The notes beneath the pieces are model-generated. The model was given only the letters and a program-made list of their open reading frames with translations. It searched no databases and was not told where the DNA came from. 64,000 nt of DNA from Zetaproteobacteria bacterium (GTDB taxonomy: Bacteria; Pseudomonadota; Zetaproteobacteria; Mariprofundales; Mariprofundaceae). The translations under genes and the position numbers were made by a program. Location of the stretch: assembly GCA_002753275.1 (NCBI GenBank), contig PEAA01000003.1, positions 1 through 64,000 on the forward strand, read 5' to 3'. This document shows positions 35,685-45,518 of the stretch, in pieces (the stretch's first letter is position 1; every line of letters starts with the position of its first letter).

Positions 35685-37124
35685 CTATTTGCGCCAAAAT
35701 TCAGGGATGAGCAAAACGAAGAAGGTGAAAATCTCCAATCGTCCCAAAACCATGCCGAACATGAGTATCGCTTTGGCGCCATCGGGCAGGTTAGCATAGG
35801 TCGTACTTGGGCCGACCTCTCCAAACCCTGGGCCTGTATTGGTGATGCACGCCGCAGAGGCAGAGATTGCGGTAAGCACATCGACCCCTGTGCAAGCGAC
35901 CAATAAACTGATACAGCCAAAGCAGACAATATAGAGTACAAAAAATCCCCACAGAGCTTGCATGGAGGTCTCATCGACGCGGTGGTTGCTGATTTTAACC
36001 TGCATGATGCCATGGGGGTGGATCAGTTTGCGAATTTCACGAATGCCTTGACGAAAGAGCAGAGTTGCACGAACGACCTTCATCCCCCCACCTGTTGAGC
36101 CGGCGCATGCACCAATAAACATCGAAGTGAGTAGCAGCATCGTCGTTCCAGGTGGCCAGAGTGCATAATCGCTGATGGCAAATCCTGTGGTTGTGGCAAT
36201 GGAAATGGTGTTAAAAAAGACCTCATGCCATGGAACATTCATGGTCGTGTGGGTAAGTAAACTGATGAAGATGATCAAGACTGCGAGCCACTTTAAGTAG
36301 GTACGAAACTCATCATCTTTCCAGTAGGCGGAGAGGGAAAATCCATGGCGAATGGAGGCAAAGTGGAGGGTGAAGTTAATTCCTGCGAGCAGCATGAAAA
36401 TCATGATGACGATTTCCATGATGTTGGAATTAAAGTAACCAATGCTGGCATCGTGGGTGGAGAATCCACCAATGGCGATAGTACACATGGCGTGATTGAC
36501 GGCATCAAACCAACTCATGCCCGCAAGCCAAAGGCTAAATGAGGTAAAAGCAGTCATGGCTAAGTAGATGAGCCAAAGCACTTTTGCTGTTTCAGTCACG
36601 CGAGCCGTCAGTTTGTCTTTTGAGGGGCCTGGTGTTTCTGCGCGAAAGAGTTGCATGCCACCAATGCCAAGAAGAGGCATCACAGCGACAGCCAAAACGA
36701 TAATCCCCATGCCACCAAGCCACTCTTGCATAGAGCGCCAAAAGAGGATTGAGCGTGGCATTTGGTCTAGCCCTGAAAGAATGGTCGCACCCGTGGTGGT
36801 TAATCCTGAGGTCGATTCAAATAGAGCGTCAATAATATGGTCGCAACTCCCCGTGGTTAAAAAGGGGATCGCCCCTAAGGATGAGAGCAATACCCAAGCG
36901 AAGGCAACGATGAGAAAACCATCTTTGTGGCTTAATCGTTTGGGTGCTTCTTGACCCCATCGCATCATCATCAGCCCGATGCTGATGGTAATGAGGGTTG
37001 ATAAAATAAAGTCGAGTGTATGACCATCTTGGTAATACCAAGAGATCAGCAGGGGGAGAGTCATGCCAAGCCCAAATAGCGCCCCCAAAATTCCCAGTGT
37101 CCAGACAATACCATGAATATGCAT
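35685..37124 (-). CDS. trkH: TrkH potassium uptake channel subunit
   Basis: A 479-residue membrane protein with the four M1-P-M2 repeats of the Trk/Ktr/HKT family. Pore signatures: FESTSGLTTTGAT, GGFSTHDAS, GACAGSTGGGMKVVR and the last NTGPGFGEVGP, each supplying filter glycine. TrkH works with the cytoplasmic NAD-binding TrkA, whose gene ends 3 bases upstream. The first codon begins MHIHGIVW. Part of the DUF4390-ntrYX-trkAH operon. Confidence 0.95.
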   Translation of the reverse strand: MHIHGIVWTLGILGALFGLGMTLPLLISWYYQDGHTLDFILSTLITISIGLMMMRWGQEAPKRLSHKDGFLIVAFAWVLLSSLGAIPFLTTGSCDHIIDALFESTSGLTTTGATILSGLDQMPRSILFWRSMQEWLGGMGIIVLAVAVMPLLGIGGMQLFRAETPGPSKDKLTARVTETAKVLWLIYLAMTAFTSFSLWLAGMSWFDAVNHAMCTIAIGGFSTHDASIGYFNSNIMEIVIMIFMLLAGINFTLHFASIRHGFSLSAYWKDDEFRTYLKWLAVLIIFISLLTHTTMNVPWHEVFFNTISIATTTGFAISDYALWPPGTTMLLLTSMFIGACAGSTGGGMKVVRATLLFRQGIREIRKLIHPHGIMQVKISNHRVDETSMQALWGFFVLYIVCFGCISLLVACTGVDVLTAISASAACITNTGPGFGEVGPSTTYANLPDGAKAILMFGMVLGRLEIFTFFVLLIPEFWRK

Positions 37125-37127
37125 GGT

Positions 37128-38498
37128 TTAAAAAAACTCCAGGTTGACTTCAAATAGTTTTTCAACGGCGCGTAGATCTTTGCTGCGCGTCACGATGATA
37201 ACATGATCACCAGGTTGAACCATGCTTGCACCATCAGGGATGATCACTTGATTTTTACGCACGATTGCTGCAATAAGCGTCTGTTTGGGGAAGGCAATCT
37301 CGGCGAGAGGGGTATTTAAAATACGCGATGTCTGCAAGGCTTCTGCTTCTAAAACCTCCAGGGCGCCAGCTCCCAGCGTTGACATGTTTAAGATTTTCCC
37401 CTTGCGCACATGCCTTAAAATGGCCGATGCGGTGGTATAGCGGGGGGATATGGTGATGTTGAGTCCAATTTGACGCACCAGGTCGGTATACATGGCTCGA
37501 TTGACCAGCGTAATAATGTGTGGGACATTATATTTTTTGGCGATCAAACTTCCTAAAATGTTGGTTTCATCATCGTTGGTCAGAGCAAGAAAATCATCCA
37601 TTTTTTCGATGGACTCCTCTTCAAGAAGCTGTTGATCGAGTGCATCGCCACAAATAACCACGCTTTTGGAGAGTTTCTCGGCCAGCCACTCGGCACGCTG
37701 GCGATCAAACTCAATCAGTTTGGGTGAAAAACCCATGCTTTCGAGTTGCTGTGCGACCACATAACCAACATTACCGCCGCCAGTAATGAGTACATTTCGC
37801 TGTGTGTGTGTTTTGCGTTCATAGCCCATAAGAGCTAAGAATGCATCCACATCATTGGACGAGAGGGCAACATAAACACTATCACCTGCCAGTAGAACCG
37901 TACTGGAACAAGGAACCTTCCATACCTTGTTGTGTTCATGGGCTGTGATGCAGATACGCAGTGCCTCTGTGACATCGCCAAGCTCTTTAACAGACACACC
38001 CGCCAAGAGGCTTTTGGGTTGAATACGAATGCCGATGAGCCGAACTTTTCCATCTGCAAATTCCTGTACATCAACAGACGATGAGATTTGAAAGCGCTTG
38101 ACAATGGAGTAGGCAGCTTCGCGTTCAGGTGAGATGACCAAATCAATAGGAAGATCATCGCGACCCAATAACCCTTCATAATCCATGTAGTCTGGCTCAC
38201 GCACACGGGCCATTTTGGTGGTGACTTTGAAGAGCGAGTGGGCAATTTGGCAGGCAAGCATGTTGGTTTCATCATTGGTCGTGGCTGCAATCAATAGGTC
38301 AGCATTTTTGGCTCCCGCTTGCTCAAGAATGCTTGGATGGGAAGCGTGCCCTAAGACTGTGCGTACATCCATTGTTTCGGAGACGCGTTGAAGACGGAGG
38401 GGATCATTGTCAATGACGGCGACATCATTACCTTCCGCCGAGAGCCTTTGCGCAATATGGAAACCAACTTCGCCCGCCCCTAAAATTAGAACATTCAT
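37128..38498 (-). CDS. trkA: Trk system potassium uptake protein TrkA
   Basis: A 456-residue soluble gating subunit with two RCK units: each a Rossmann NAD domain (ILGAGEVGFHIAQRL at 4-18; ITGGGNVGYVVAQQL near 230) and a TrkA_C domain. It forms the ring that opens TrkH. ATGA overlap with the ntrX stop couples it to the regulator genes. Confidence 0.95.
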   Translation of the reverse strand: MNVLILGAGEVGFHIAQRLSAEGNDVAVIDNDPLRLQRVSETMDVRTVLGHASHPSILEQAGAKNADLLIAATTNDETNMLACQIAHSLFKVTTKMARVREPDYMDYEGLLGRDDLPIDLVISPEREAAYSIVKRFQISSSVDVQEFADGKVRLIGIRIQPKSLLAGVSVKELGDVTEALRICITAHEHNKVWKVPCSSTVLLAGDSVYVALSSNDVDAFLALMGYERKTHTQRNVLITGGGNVGYVVAQQLESMGFSPKLIEFDRQRAEWLAEKLSKSVVICGDALDQQLLEEESIEKMDDFLALTNDDETNILGSLIAKKYNVPHIITLVNRAMYTDLVRQIGLNITISPRYTTASAILRHVRKGKILNMSTLGAGALEVLEAEALQTSRILNTPLAEIAFPKQTLIAAIVRKNQVIIPDGASMVQPGDHVIIVTRSKDLRAVEKLFEVNLEFF

Positions 38499-39898
38499 TG
38501 CCCATTTCCCTCGCGTATTAAGCCAAAGCTTTTGATTTTCCGGTGTAACTGGGTGCGCTCGACGCCAATTTCATTGGCTGTTCGGCTAATGTTCCAGTCA
38601 TGACGATTGAGGCTTTCGAGTAGAAATTGCCGCTCAAAAGAGTGTTTGGCATCACTAAATGTTTGTGGCACAGAAAGATCAAAGTGACGCAGGTTTTCAT
38701 CTGCAGAGGGTACCTGTGGTGGCGCTGAAAGGCTTGCATCCATGGTGGGCATTTTATCAACGCCAATACAAGTGTCGGGCAGAAGGATGTGACAGCGTTC
38801 AATATAATTGCGTAGCTCTCGTACATTACCATGCCAATCGTAGTCTTGCATACGGGCAATGGCCGCATCGGTAAATTCGATCGCTGCGGCACCATTCTCG
38901 CGTACATATTGTGCTGAAAGTGATTCGATCAGCAGTGGAAGGTCCCCAATGCGTTCGCGCAGAGGGGGCATGTGCAGCGTGACAACATTGATGCGGTAGT
39001 AAAAATCTTCACGCAGCCGTTTTTCTTCTAGCATTTTTTCGGGAGGGTAGGTACTCGCACCGATCAAACGGATATCCATAGGGATCGATTGGTTCCGCCC
39101 TTGAATTTGATATTTTTTCTCAAGCATGATGCGTAATAACTTGGCTTGTGTTCCCAAAGGAATATCGGCAATTTCATCGAGGAATGCCGTGCCGCCATGG
39201 TGCGTCTCAAAGCGGCCGCGCAGCATGCTGGTTGCCCCTGGAAATGCGGCGTGATCGGAACCAAAAAGCTCGGTATCAAGCTGTTCAGGTGCAAAGCTGG
39301 CAATGTTGAGGTTAAGGAATGGAGCTTGGGCACGCATCGATTGTTGATGGATCATGTTGGCAACAATATTTTTTCCGGTGCCATGTTCTCCCAGAATTAA
39401 TAGATGTGCGTTGCTTTTGGCGATTCGATGAATGGTGTTACGAATGGTTTTGATTTCAGGACTATGACCCACCAAGTCGAAGTCTGTCTGCTCTTGTACC
39501 TTTGATTTGAGCATGTTGTTTTCTTGTTCAAGTTTTCGTTTGGCGAGAGCATTGCGTACTAAGATTAACATCTTTTCTGATGAGAGCGGTTTTTCAACAA
39601 AGTCATAGGCGCCTTGCCGTGTTGCACGCACAGCGGTGTCAATGGTGGCATGCCCCGACATCATAATCACGGGTAGTTGCGGGTAAATGTGATGGATGCG
39701 CTCAAGGGTTTCGAGCCCATCAATTCCGGGCATCCAGATATCCAATAAAATGCAATCGACACGCTGTGTGCGCAGGCGAACAATGGCCTCTTCACCTGAA
39801 GCTGCGCTGGAAACAAGAAAACCTTCATCTTCAAAAAGTCCCTGTAGCGAGTCACGAATCGCAGCTTCATCATCTACAATCATTACATGCATGGTCAC
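38495..39898 (-). CDS. ntrX: NtrX-type response regulator
   Basis: A 467-residue regulator: receiver domain (phosphorylated D53 in CILLDIWMPG), AAA+ domain with Walker A GEHGTGKN and sensor GGTAFLDEIADIP, and a C-terminal Fis-type HTH (RHDWNISRTANEIGVERTQLHRKIK). The sigma54-contacting loop, GAFTGA in NtrC, reads AAFPGA, so direct sigma54 activation is doubtful; other NtrX proteins share this kind of decay and work with sigma70 promoters. Overlaps ntrY and trkA by 4 bases each. Confidence 0.93.
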   Translation of the reverse strand: MTMHVMIVDDEAAIRDSLQGLFEDEGFLVSSAASGEEAIVRLRTQRVDCILLDIWMPGIDGLETLERIHHIYPQLPVIMMSGHATIDTAVRATRQGAYDFVEKPLSSEKMLILVRNALAKRKLEQENNMLKSKVQEQTDFDLVGHSPEIKTIRNTIHRIAKSNAHLLILGEHGTGKNIVANMIHQQSMRAQAPFLNLNIASFAPEQLDTELFGSDHAAFPGATSMLRGRFETHHGGTAFLDEIADIPLGTQAKLLRIMLEKKYQIQGRNQSIPMDIRLIGASTYPPEKMLEEKRLREDFYYRINVVTLHMPPLRERIGDLPLLIESLSAQYVRENGAAAIEFTDAAIARMQDYDWHGNVRELRNYIERCHILLPDTCIGVDKMPTMDASLSAPPQVPSADENLRHFDLSVPQTFSDAKHSFERQFLLESLNRHDWNISRTANEIGVERTQLHRKIKSFGLIREGNGQ

Positions 39899-42060
39899 AA
39901 TGGTATCTCCATTTGCTGGGTCTGCATTGGCAGGGATAGGCAGAAGTGTGTCGGTTTGGCGTGCGAGAGCAGTTGTAACTGACCTTGGTGATCCTCAGCA
40001 ATTCGTTTGGCAATAGCAAGCCCAAGCCCTGATCCATCTGCTTTTGTTGAGATATAAGCCTCAAAAATTTTGCCGGCGAGTGTTTCAGGAATGCCGTCAC
40101 CTTCATCGAGAATATGGAGGTTGATGCTGTGATGATTGAAGGTGGCGTAAAGGTTGATCGGCGCCAGGTTCTCTTCGGTTGCAGCCAAGGCATTGTTCAT
40201 CAAATTAATGATAATTTGGCGTATCTGATCGAAGTCACAATAGAGGGGTAACTCATGCTCGGGAAAATCGATGTGTACACGACTGTAGGTTTCGTAAAGC
40301 TCTTGCATCGAGGTGAAAATGGCAGCAACGGTGCAGTTGTCCATGCGTGGTTTAGGAATGCGCGCTAAGGATGAGAAATCACCGACAAGGCGTTGTAATC
40401 GATCGGTTTGGTTAATGATGGCATGGGTACAATGATCAAATACTTTTTGATCATCCACTTGGGTACGAAAACGGCGTTGTAACCGTTCTGCGGCCAATTT
40501 TATGGGGGTGAGCGGGTTTTTGATCTCATGTGCAAGGCGTTGAGCGACTTCGGACCACGCTTTATGGCGCTGCGCTTCGGCTAAATCGGTAATGTTATCC
40601 ATGAGGATAAGGTAGCCTGAGAGTTTACTTAGGGGGGTGTGTTGATCATGAAGACATGTGCCTCGCAATAGCATGATTTGCGATTTTTTGCCCATCATGA
40701 TTTCAACTTCTTGCTGGAGATATTGCGTTTGTTGATCCTTCATTTCATCAAAGAACTTAAGAATAAAATTAAGTTGTGGGTGCTGTTTTAAGTTGTGAAT
40801 ATCATTGCCAATGACCCAGTCATCATGGTTGGAAGAGAGTTGTTGGAACGCTTGATTGACCAAGCGAATATGACCTTGGTCGCTAAGCAGGAGTGCACCG
40901 CTCTGCATGTTGGCAAGAAGCCGTTCTAAGATATATTGCCGTTGCTGACTGTCATTGAGTGATTGTTTGAGGTGGTCTTGAGCAATGTCAAGCGCTTGCA
41001 TGTTCTGTTTTAAGCGGGTTGCCATTTGGTTGAATGATTCAACCAGTGCACCAAGTTCATCTTGAGGCGATGCTGGAATAATGACATTGAGATCGCCTTC
41101 AGTAATACGGTGGACGGCAGAGGCGAGTTGATCGATAGGGGCAGTGAGTTTGCGTGAAAAGAAAATGGCAATCAGCCCAGCAATCAATACGATGGAGAGG
41201 GTGATGAAGAGCATAATATGTGTAAACAGTGAGCCAATGGCTTGACGGTTTCGCTCCAGTTCGCGGTAGGATCGGTAATTGTCTTCAATGTTTTTGGCAT
41301 CATTGACAATTCCTTCGGGTAGGGTTATTTCTGCTTGTAAGACACCAATGATTTTTTGATTGTAACGCAAAGGGGCGTAGCCAACGGCCATTTCACTGCC
41401 ATCAATGACGGCAAGCTCTGTAGAGGTGTGCCCAATTTTTAGTGCCAGTTTTGCTTGTTCGCTTAAGGGGGGAGGGGTGAGTTCAGCAAGCCCAGTCATG
41501 CGAACATTGGCGACAAGGTGTTCATTGAGATCATAAATACGAATGCTTTGCCAGTTATGTTGTTGCATCAATTCTGAAAGCCGTAGATGGAGGGGGGAAA
41601 ATTGCTCAGGCATCATGGAAAAGCGATTTAGTAATACTTGGTCTGAGGTGACGCTAATCAACCCTTGTTTAAGTTCGTGATCTACGCGGCTGTAAAAACC
41701 TTGGGCGAGATGGAGAGCCTGATCCATGACCTTATCAACGCGCACATCAAACCAGATGTTTAATCCTTTTTCGACCACTTGGTGGGAAGATGTTTGAATA
41801 ATCATGGTTGGAAGAAGTAAAATACCCATAAAGGCGATGACCAGTTTTGAGCGTAGGGGGGAGCCTGCACGCATCGGCTTGTTTTGCAGGGAGCGAACGC
41901 TGTAAAGAAGAAAAAACAGACTGAGGATGCCCATGATTCCAATGTTGATCAAGGCAATCAGAGAGGTTTCTGGCACCGTGATATCGCCCCACACGATGCC
42001 TGTCACTCCCCACAGTGTTAGGGTCAAAGCAAGGGGGGGGATGCGGGCCATTAATTTCAT
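39895..42060 (-). CDS. ntrY: NtrY-type sensor histidine kinase
   Basis: A 721-residue membrane kinase: three N-terminal TM helices, a periplasmic segment, a fourth TM near 280-305, HAMP, a PAS domain, HisKA with HEIKNPLTPIKLAAERL and an HATPase domain (EGDGIPETLAGKIF, GSGLGLAIAKRI). The ATG at 42060 overlaps the DUF4390 stop (ATGA), so 19 further upstream residues are rejected. NtrYX systems respond to nitrogen or redox conditions. Linkage to trkAH suggests control of potassium uptake or envelope state, an inference from gene order. Confidence 0.93.
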   Translation of the reverse strand: MKLMARIPPLALTLTLWGVTGIVWGDITVPETSLIALINIGIMGILSLFFLLYSVRSLQNKPMRAGSPLRSKLVIAFMGILLLPTMIIQTSSHQVVEKGLNIWFDVRVDKVMDQALHLAQGFYSRVDHELKQGLISVTSDQVLLNRFSMMPEQFSPLHLRLSELMQQHNWQSIRIYDLNEHLVANVRMTGLAELTPPPLSEQAKLALKIGHTSTELAVIDGSEMAVGYAPLRYNQKIIGVLQAEITLPEGIVNDAKNIEDNYRSYRELERNRQAIGSLFTHIMLFITLSIVLIAGLIAIFFSRKLTAPIDQLASAVHRITEGDLNVIIPASPQDELGALVESFNQMATRLKQNMQALDIAQDHLKQSLNDSQQRQYILERLLANMQSGALLLSDQGHIRLVNQAFQQLSSNHDDWVIGNDIHNLKQHPQLNFILKFFDEMKDQQTQYLQQEVEIMMGKKSQIMLLRGTCLHDQHTPLSKLSGYLILMDNITDLAEAQRHKAWSEVAQRLAHEIKNPLTPIKLAAERLQRRFRTQVDDQKVFDHCTHAIINQTDRLQRLVGDFSSLARIPKPRMDNCTVAAIFTSMQELYETYSRVHIDFPEHELPLYCDFDQIRQIIINLMNNALAATEENLAPINLYATFNHHSINLHILDEGDGIPETLAGKIFEAYISTKADGSGLGLAIAKRIAEDHQGQLQLLSHAKPTHFCLSLPMQTQQMEIPL

Positions 42061-42620
42061 GGTTGTTGAAATGAGCCTTGCGCCACCGTTTTGGCAAAAT
42101 GAAAATATGCGCTCCACCAGCTTTCATCGCGCTCACCTTTGAAAATAAGCAATTTGCAGTTTAATGCGTAGTGCTCAGATTCAGATAAGAGTGCACGGTC
42201 AAGTAGTGGAAAATTATTTAAAGGGGTTAAAAAATTGAGCGCAGTGTTAAGAGATGAGGTGTTGCGTGTAATGGATCCCGTTGCACTATCGATCAGCATC
42301 CAACTCTTTGAAATAAGGTTGGGAATCACTTCGCGAGTCACAATGATTTCACCGATCGGTTCATTGATCCAGTAGGGATTGACCTGTTCGATAGAGACGC
42401 TCCATGTGAAGGAGACGGGGGTTCCTTCTTGCAATGCTAAACGGACATCTTCAGGAATCGTAAATTCCTTCAAGGTGACCGTAATGAGCTCTTGCTCGGA
42501 TGTGGTCGTGAGTTTCGCAAGGTTAGCTGCTGCAAAGAGATGCGCAGGGAGAAGCATGCAGAGCCAAAGCGTGCTGCAAACAATAAGGCGGAGGGCTGTT
42601 GAGAGGCTAGGGTTGGACAT
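42057..42620 (-). CDS. DUF4390 exported protein
   Basis: A 187-residue protein with a signal peptide (about 1-31, ending AHLFAA). The mature part has a beta-rich pattern and FTWSVSIEQVNPYWINEPIGEI, typical of DUF4390 proteins, which often precede ntrY. Function unknown; a periplasmic partner of the kinase is conceivable. No good ribosome-binding site precedes the ATG at 42620. Confidence 0.75.
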   Translation of the reverse strand: MSNPSLSTALRLIVCSTLWLCMLLPAHLFAAANLAKLTTTSEQELITVTLKEFTIPEDVRLALQEGTPVSFTWSVSIEQVNPYWINEPIGEIIVTREVIPNLISKSWMLIDSATGSITRNTSSLNTALNFLTPLNNFPLLDRALLSESEHYALNCKLLIFKGERDESWWSAYFHFAKTVAQGSFQQP

Positions 42621-42640
42621 GGATCAATGCGGTTGCAAGT

Positions 42641-42668
42641 GCAGCCTCGCAATGATCAGCGAGGCTGC
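42641..42668. terminator. GC-rich hairpin between cytochrome c and DUF4390 genes
   Basis: Perfect 10-base stem GCAGCCTCGC / GCGAGGCTGC, loop AATGATCA. No T-run follows on the minus strand, so it may partially terminate the cytochrome message, protect its 3' end, or shape the ntrYX leader starting 20 bases later. Confidence 0.45.
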
Positions 42669-42686
42669 AATCATGAAACGCGTCGT

Positions 42687-42986
42687 CTATTTTTGCTCGG
42701 AGCGAATATAGGCAACCAAAGTATCAATCTCTTCAGCTGAGAATTTTTTGCCAAAGGCTTTCATTGGTGGTTTGCTGCCATTGGTAATAACATCGGTTAA
42801 ACGCGCGGGGTCTTGGCTCATATCTTTCAGCGCGGGCCCTGTCTTCTTTTTGTCGACAGCATGGCACATGCTGCAATTCTTTTTGAAAAGCGTAGCGCCA
42901 GCATCGGTATCGTTGGCCATGGCAGGTGTTGCGAAGAAGCTTGCAGCAACCAGTGTGATAGCATATTTAAGCGGTTGATTGATCAT
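42687..42986 (-). CDS. small periplasmic class I cytochrome c
   Basis: A 99-residue protein: signal peptide (1-24, ending AMA), haem-binding CSMCH (C38, C41, H42) and an axial methionine candidate in KPPMKAF (M75). Size and DTDAGATLFKKNC start fit c5/c-class electron carriers. The gene is preceded by AAGGAAACC. Its redox partner is not in the window. Confidence 0.92.
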   Translation of the reverse strand: MINQPLKYAITLVAASFFATPAMANDTDAGATLFKKNCSMCHAVDKKKTGPALKDMSQDPARLTDVITNGSKPPMKAFGKKFSAEEIDTLVAYIRSEQK

Positions 42987-43152
42987 GGTGGTTTCCTTGT
43001 CTCATTGAAGATATACAAAGGATGGCGATTGAAAGGTCGCCAAGTCCAATGGATTGAATGCGCAGCATAGCCATTTTTTGCGTCACACACTAGAAGAGAT
43101 TTTGCAAGGTGTCTTGATATCGACACGCTTGCGGATTTTATTTTTTCATCTT

Positions 43153-43160
43153 GTTATGAT
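43153..43160 (+). promoter_or_regulatory. extended -10 promoter, uup (possible leaderless start)
   Basis: TGTTATGAT (43152-43160) is an extended -10 element. It ends 5 bases before the uup ATG, placing the transcription start at or next to the A of the start codon. No Shine-Dalgarno lies upstream. Confidence 0.45.
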
Positions 43161-43165
43161 GCGGC

Positions 43166-45076
43166 ATGCCTTTACTTAATCTTAAAAACATTTACAAAGC
43201 TTTTGGTCCGCAAGTGGTGCTGGACGATTTATCACTTACCTTGAAACGCGGGGCTCGCGTTGGTTTGATTGGGCGTAACGGTGAAGGTAAATCAACCTTG
43301 TTGAAGATTATTGCGGGGTTTGAGGAGCCTGATCAGGGTGAGATCAATTGGCGCTCTGGAAGTGTGGTCGCCTATCTGCCACAAGATCCTGGATTTTGTG
43401 CGGGTGAGTCGGTTTTTTCTGTGGTCGCGCATGCGTTGGGTGATGTTGCCGATGTGTTGAGTGCGTATGATGCCGCGGTTGTGGCGTTGGAACATGATAG
43501 TTCGGAGACTGCCTTAAAGCATGTGGCCCATCTGCAATCGGAACTTGAGCGATGTGAGGCTTGGCAATACAAAACCAAGGTTGAGGCGGTCATCTCGAAG
43601 CTGCAATTGCAACCGCATCAAGATGTCGGCGAACTTTCGGGCGGTTGGCTTCGACGGGTTGCCTTGGCGCGGGCCATTGTGACGGATCCAGACCTTCTCT
43701 TGCTGGATGAACCGACCAACCATCTTGATGTGGCTTCGATTGAGTGGTTGGAAGAGTTTGTGGCGGGTTATCCTGGGGCCGTGGTTTTTATTACCCATGA
43801 TCGTTATTTTCTCGATGCTGTCGCCGAGGAGATTATTGAACTGGATCGTGGGCGTTTGCGCCATTTTGTTTGTGACTATGCCGAGTATCTTGATAAAAAA
43901 GCGGAGTTGCTTGCGCAAGAGGATCGACAGCATAAGAAGTTCGACCGTTTTTTGGCCGAAGAGGAGCGTTGGATTCGGCGTGGAATTCCCGCCCGTCGCA
44001 CCCGTGATGAGGGGCGGGTGCGACGGCTTGAAGATCTGCGTCAGCAGCGTACGGGGCGCCGTTTGCGTGGTAACGATGTCAATTTGCGCGTTGCCAGCGG
44101 CATTAAGCCGGGGAAAATTTTGGTGGATATGGTGGATGTCTCTCACGCCTTTGGTTCTAAAGTGATTCTCAAAGGGTTCAATAGCCGCATGATGGCAGGG
44201 GAGCGTATTGGCTTAATTGGCCCCAATGGCATTGGCAAAACGACGCTTTTGAATATGTTGCTTGGGAAATTAAAAGCGGACTCGGGGAAAATTAAACTGG
44301 GAGCCAAACTTGAGCCCGCCTTTTTAACCCAACTGCGTGAACTTGATCCGACCGTTAAGATGAAAGATGTCTTGCTGCCCAATGGTGGCAACTTTGTGCA
44401 TATCGCAGGGGTGGAACCGAAGCATATTGCCAGTTATCTGCAAGATTTTTTGTTTGATTCTGATCGAATGTTTATGCCGGTTGGGGCTCTTTCTGGCGGT
44501 GAGCGAGGGCGCTTGATGCTCGCGCGCCTGCTGCTTGAACCCGCCAATTTATTGGTGCTTGATGAGCCAACCAATGATCTTGATATTGGTACTTTAAGCG
44601 TGCTGGAAAATGCCTTGGCCAAATATGATGGCACCATATTGATTGTGAGCCATGACCGTGCCTTTATTGATCGGGTCGCTTCACGGGTGTTGGCTTTTGA
44701 GGGGGGGGGGCAGGTGGTCTCGATTGAGGGGGGCTACTCGGACTATTTGGCATGGAAGGTTCGTCAACAAGAGGAGCAGGTGAAGGTGCGTAAAGCTGCC
44801 ATAACGCCATCGAAAGTTGTTGAGAAACGGGTAGCACAAAAACTTTCCTACCATGAACAGCGTGAATTGGATGGCTTGCCCAATCAAATTGAACAGCTCG
44901 AAACGGAGAAATCTGCGATTGAGCAGCGTTTTTGCGTTGCTGACTATTTTCAAACAGATGCCAGTGGCTTTCGCAACGATCAAGTACGCCTGCAAGTGAT
45001 TGAGGAATCATTGTTGCATTGTTATGACCGTTGGGAGATCTTGGAGCAGAAACAAGCCGATCTCGCAGGAGCATAA
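43166..45076 (+). CDS. uup: ABC-F family ATPase (Uup-like)
   Basis: A 636-residue cytoplasmic protein with two ABC domains: Walker A GRNGEGKST and GPNGIGKTT, signatures LSGGWLRRVALARA and LSGGERGRLMLARLL, Walker B LLLLDEPTNHLD and LLVLDEPTNDLD, and the ABC-F linker between. A C-terminal coiled coil (about 565-630) fits Uup rather than EttA. ABC-F proteins act on ribosomes; Uup also affects transposon excision. The ATG has no ribosome-binding site. Confidence 0.93.
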   Translation: MPLLNLKNIYKAFGPQVVLDDLSLTLKRGARVGLIGRNGEGKSTLLKIIAGFEEPDQGEINWRSGSVVAYLPQDPGFCAGESVFSVVAHALGDVADVLSAYDAAVVALEHDSSETALKHVAHLQSELERCEAWQYKTKVEAVISKLQLQPHQDVGELSGGWLRRVALARAIVTDPDLLLLDEPTNHLDVASIEWLEEFVAGYPGAVVFITHDRYFLDAVAEEIIELDRGRLRHFVCDYAEYLDKKAELLAQEDRQHKKFDRFLAEEERWIRRGIPARRTRDEGRVRRLEDLRQQRTGRRLRGNDVNLRVASGIKPGKILVDMVDVSHAFGSKVILKGFNSRMMAGERIGLIGPNGIGKTTLLNMLLGKLKADSGKIKLGAKLEPAFLTQLRELDPTVKMKDVLLPNGGNFVHIAGVEPKHIASYLQDFLFDSDRMFMPVGALSGGERGRLMLARLLLEPANLLVLDEPTNDLDIGTLSVLENALAKYDGTILIVSHDRAFIDRVASRVLAFEGGGQVVSIEGGYSDYLAWKVRQQEEQVKVRKAAITPSKVVEKRVAQKLSYHEQRELDGLPNQIEQLETEKSAIEQRFCVADYFQTDASGFRNDQVRLQVIEESLLHCYDRWEILEQKQADLAGA

Positions 45077-45077
45077 A

Positions 45078-45518
45078 GTGGCGGATCTGAGTCAACCCTT
45101 TTGGCAGCAGAAAACAATGATGGAGATGGATGAAAAGGAGTGGGAATCCCTGTGTGATCACTGCGGTCGATGTTGTCTGCATAAGTTTGAAGATGAACAG
45201 GAAACGATTCACTACACGAATGTGGTGTGCAGGCTTTATGCCCATGACGGTCGTGGTTGCGGTGATTATCAAGCGCGTCAGACATTGGTGCGTGATTGTT
45301 TGCGTTTACAACAGCTTGATCACAAACAGTTTCGTTGGTTGCCAGAGAGCTGCGCTTACCGCCTGTTATCTGAGGGGAAAACACTCCCGCTTTGGCATCC
45401 GCTGCGCTCGGGGAATGCGACTTCAGTTGCGAACGCTGGGATGACGATTGCGGGTCGGGTGGTGCGCGAATCAGATGTGGATGATCTGGAATCGCATATT
45501 ATCAGCTGGGTACAATGA
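45078..45518 (+). CDS. ycgN: YcgN (UPF0260) cysteine-cluster protein
   Basis: A 147-residue protein with CDHCGRCCLHKFEDE, CRLY and later Cys positions of the YcgN/YkgJ metal-cluster family, probably chelating Fe or Zn. The start is GTG at 45078, 1 base after the uup stop, with AGGAG 6 bases upstream; longer in-frame starts lie inside uup and lack support. Biochemical role unknown. Confidence 0.88.
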   Translation: MADLSQPFWQQKTMMEMDEKEWESLCDHCGRCCLHKFEDEQETIHYTNVVCRLYAHDGRGCGDYQARQTLVRDCLRLQQLDHKQFRWLPESCAYRLLSEGKTLPLWHPLRSGNATSVANAGMTIAGRVVRESDVDDLESHIISWVQ

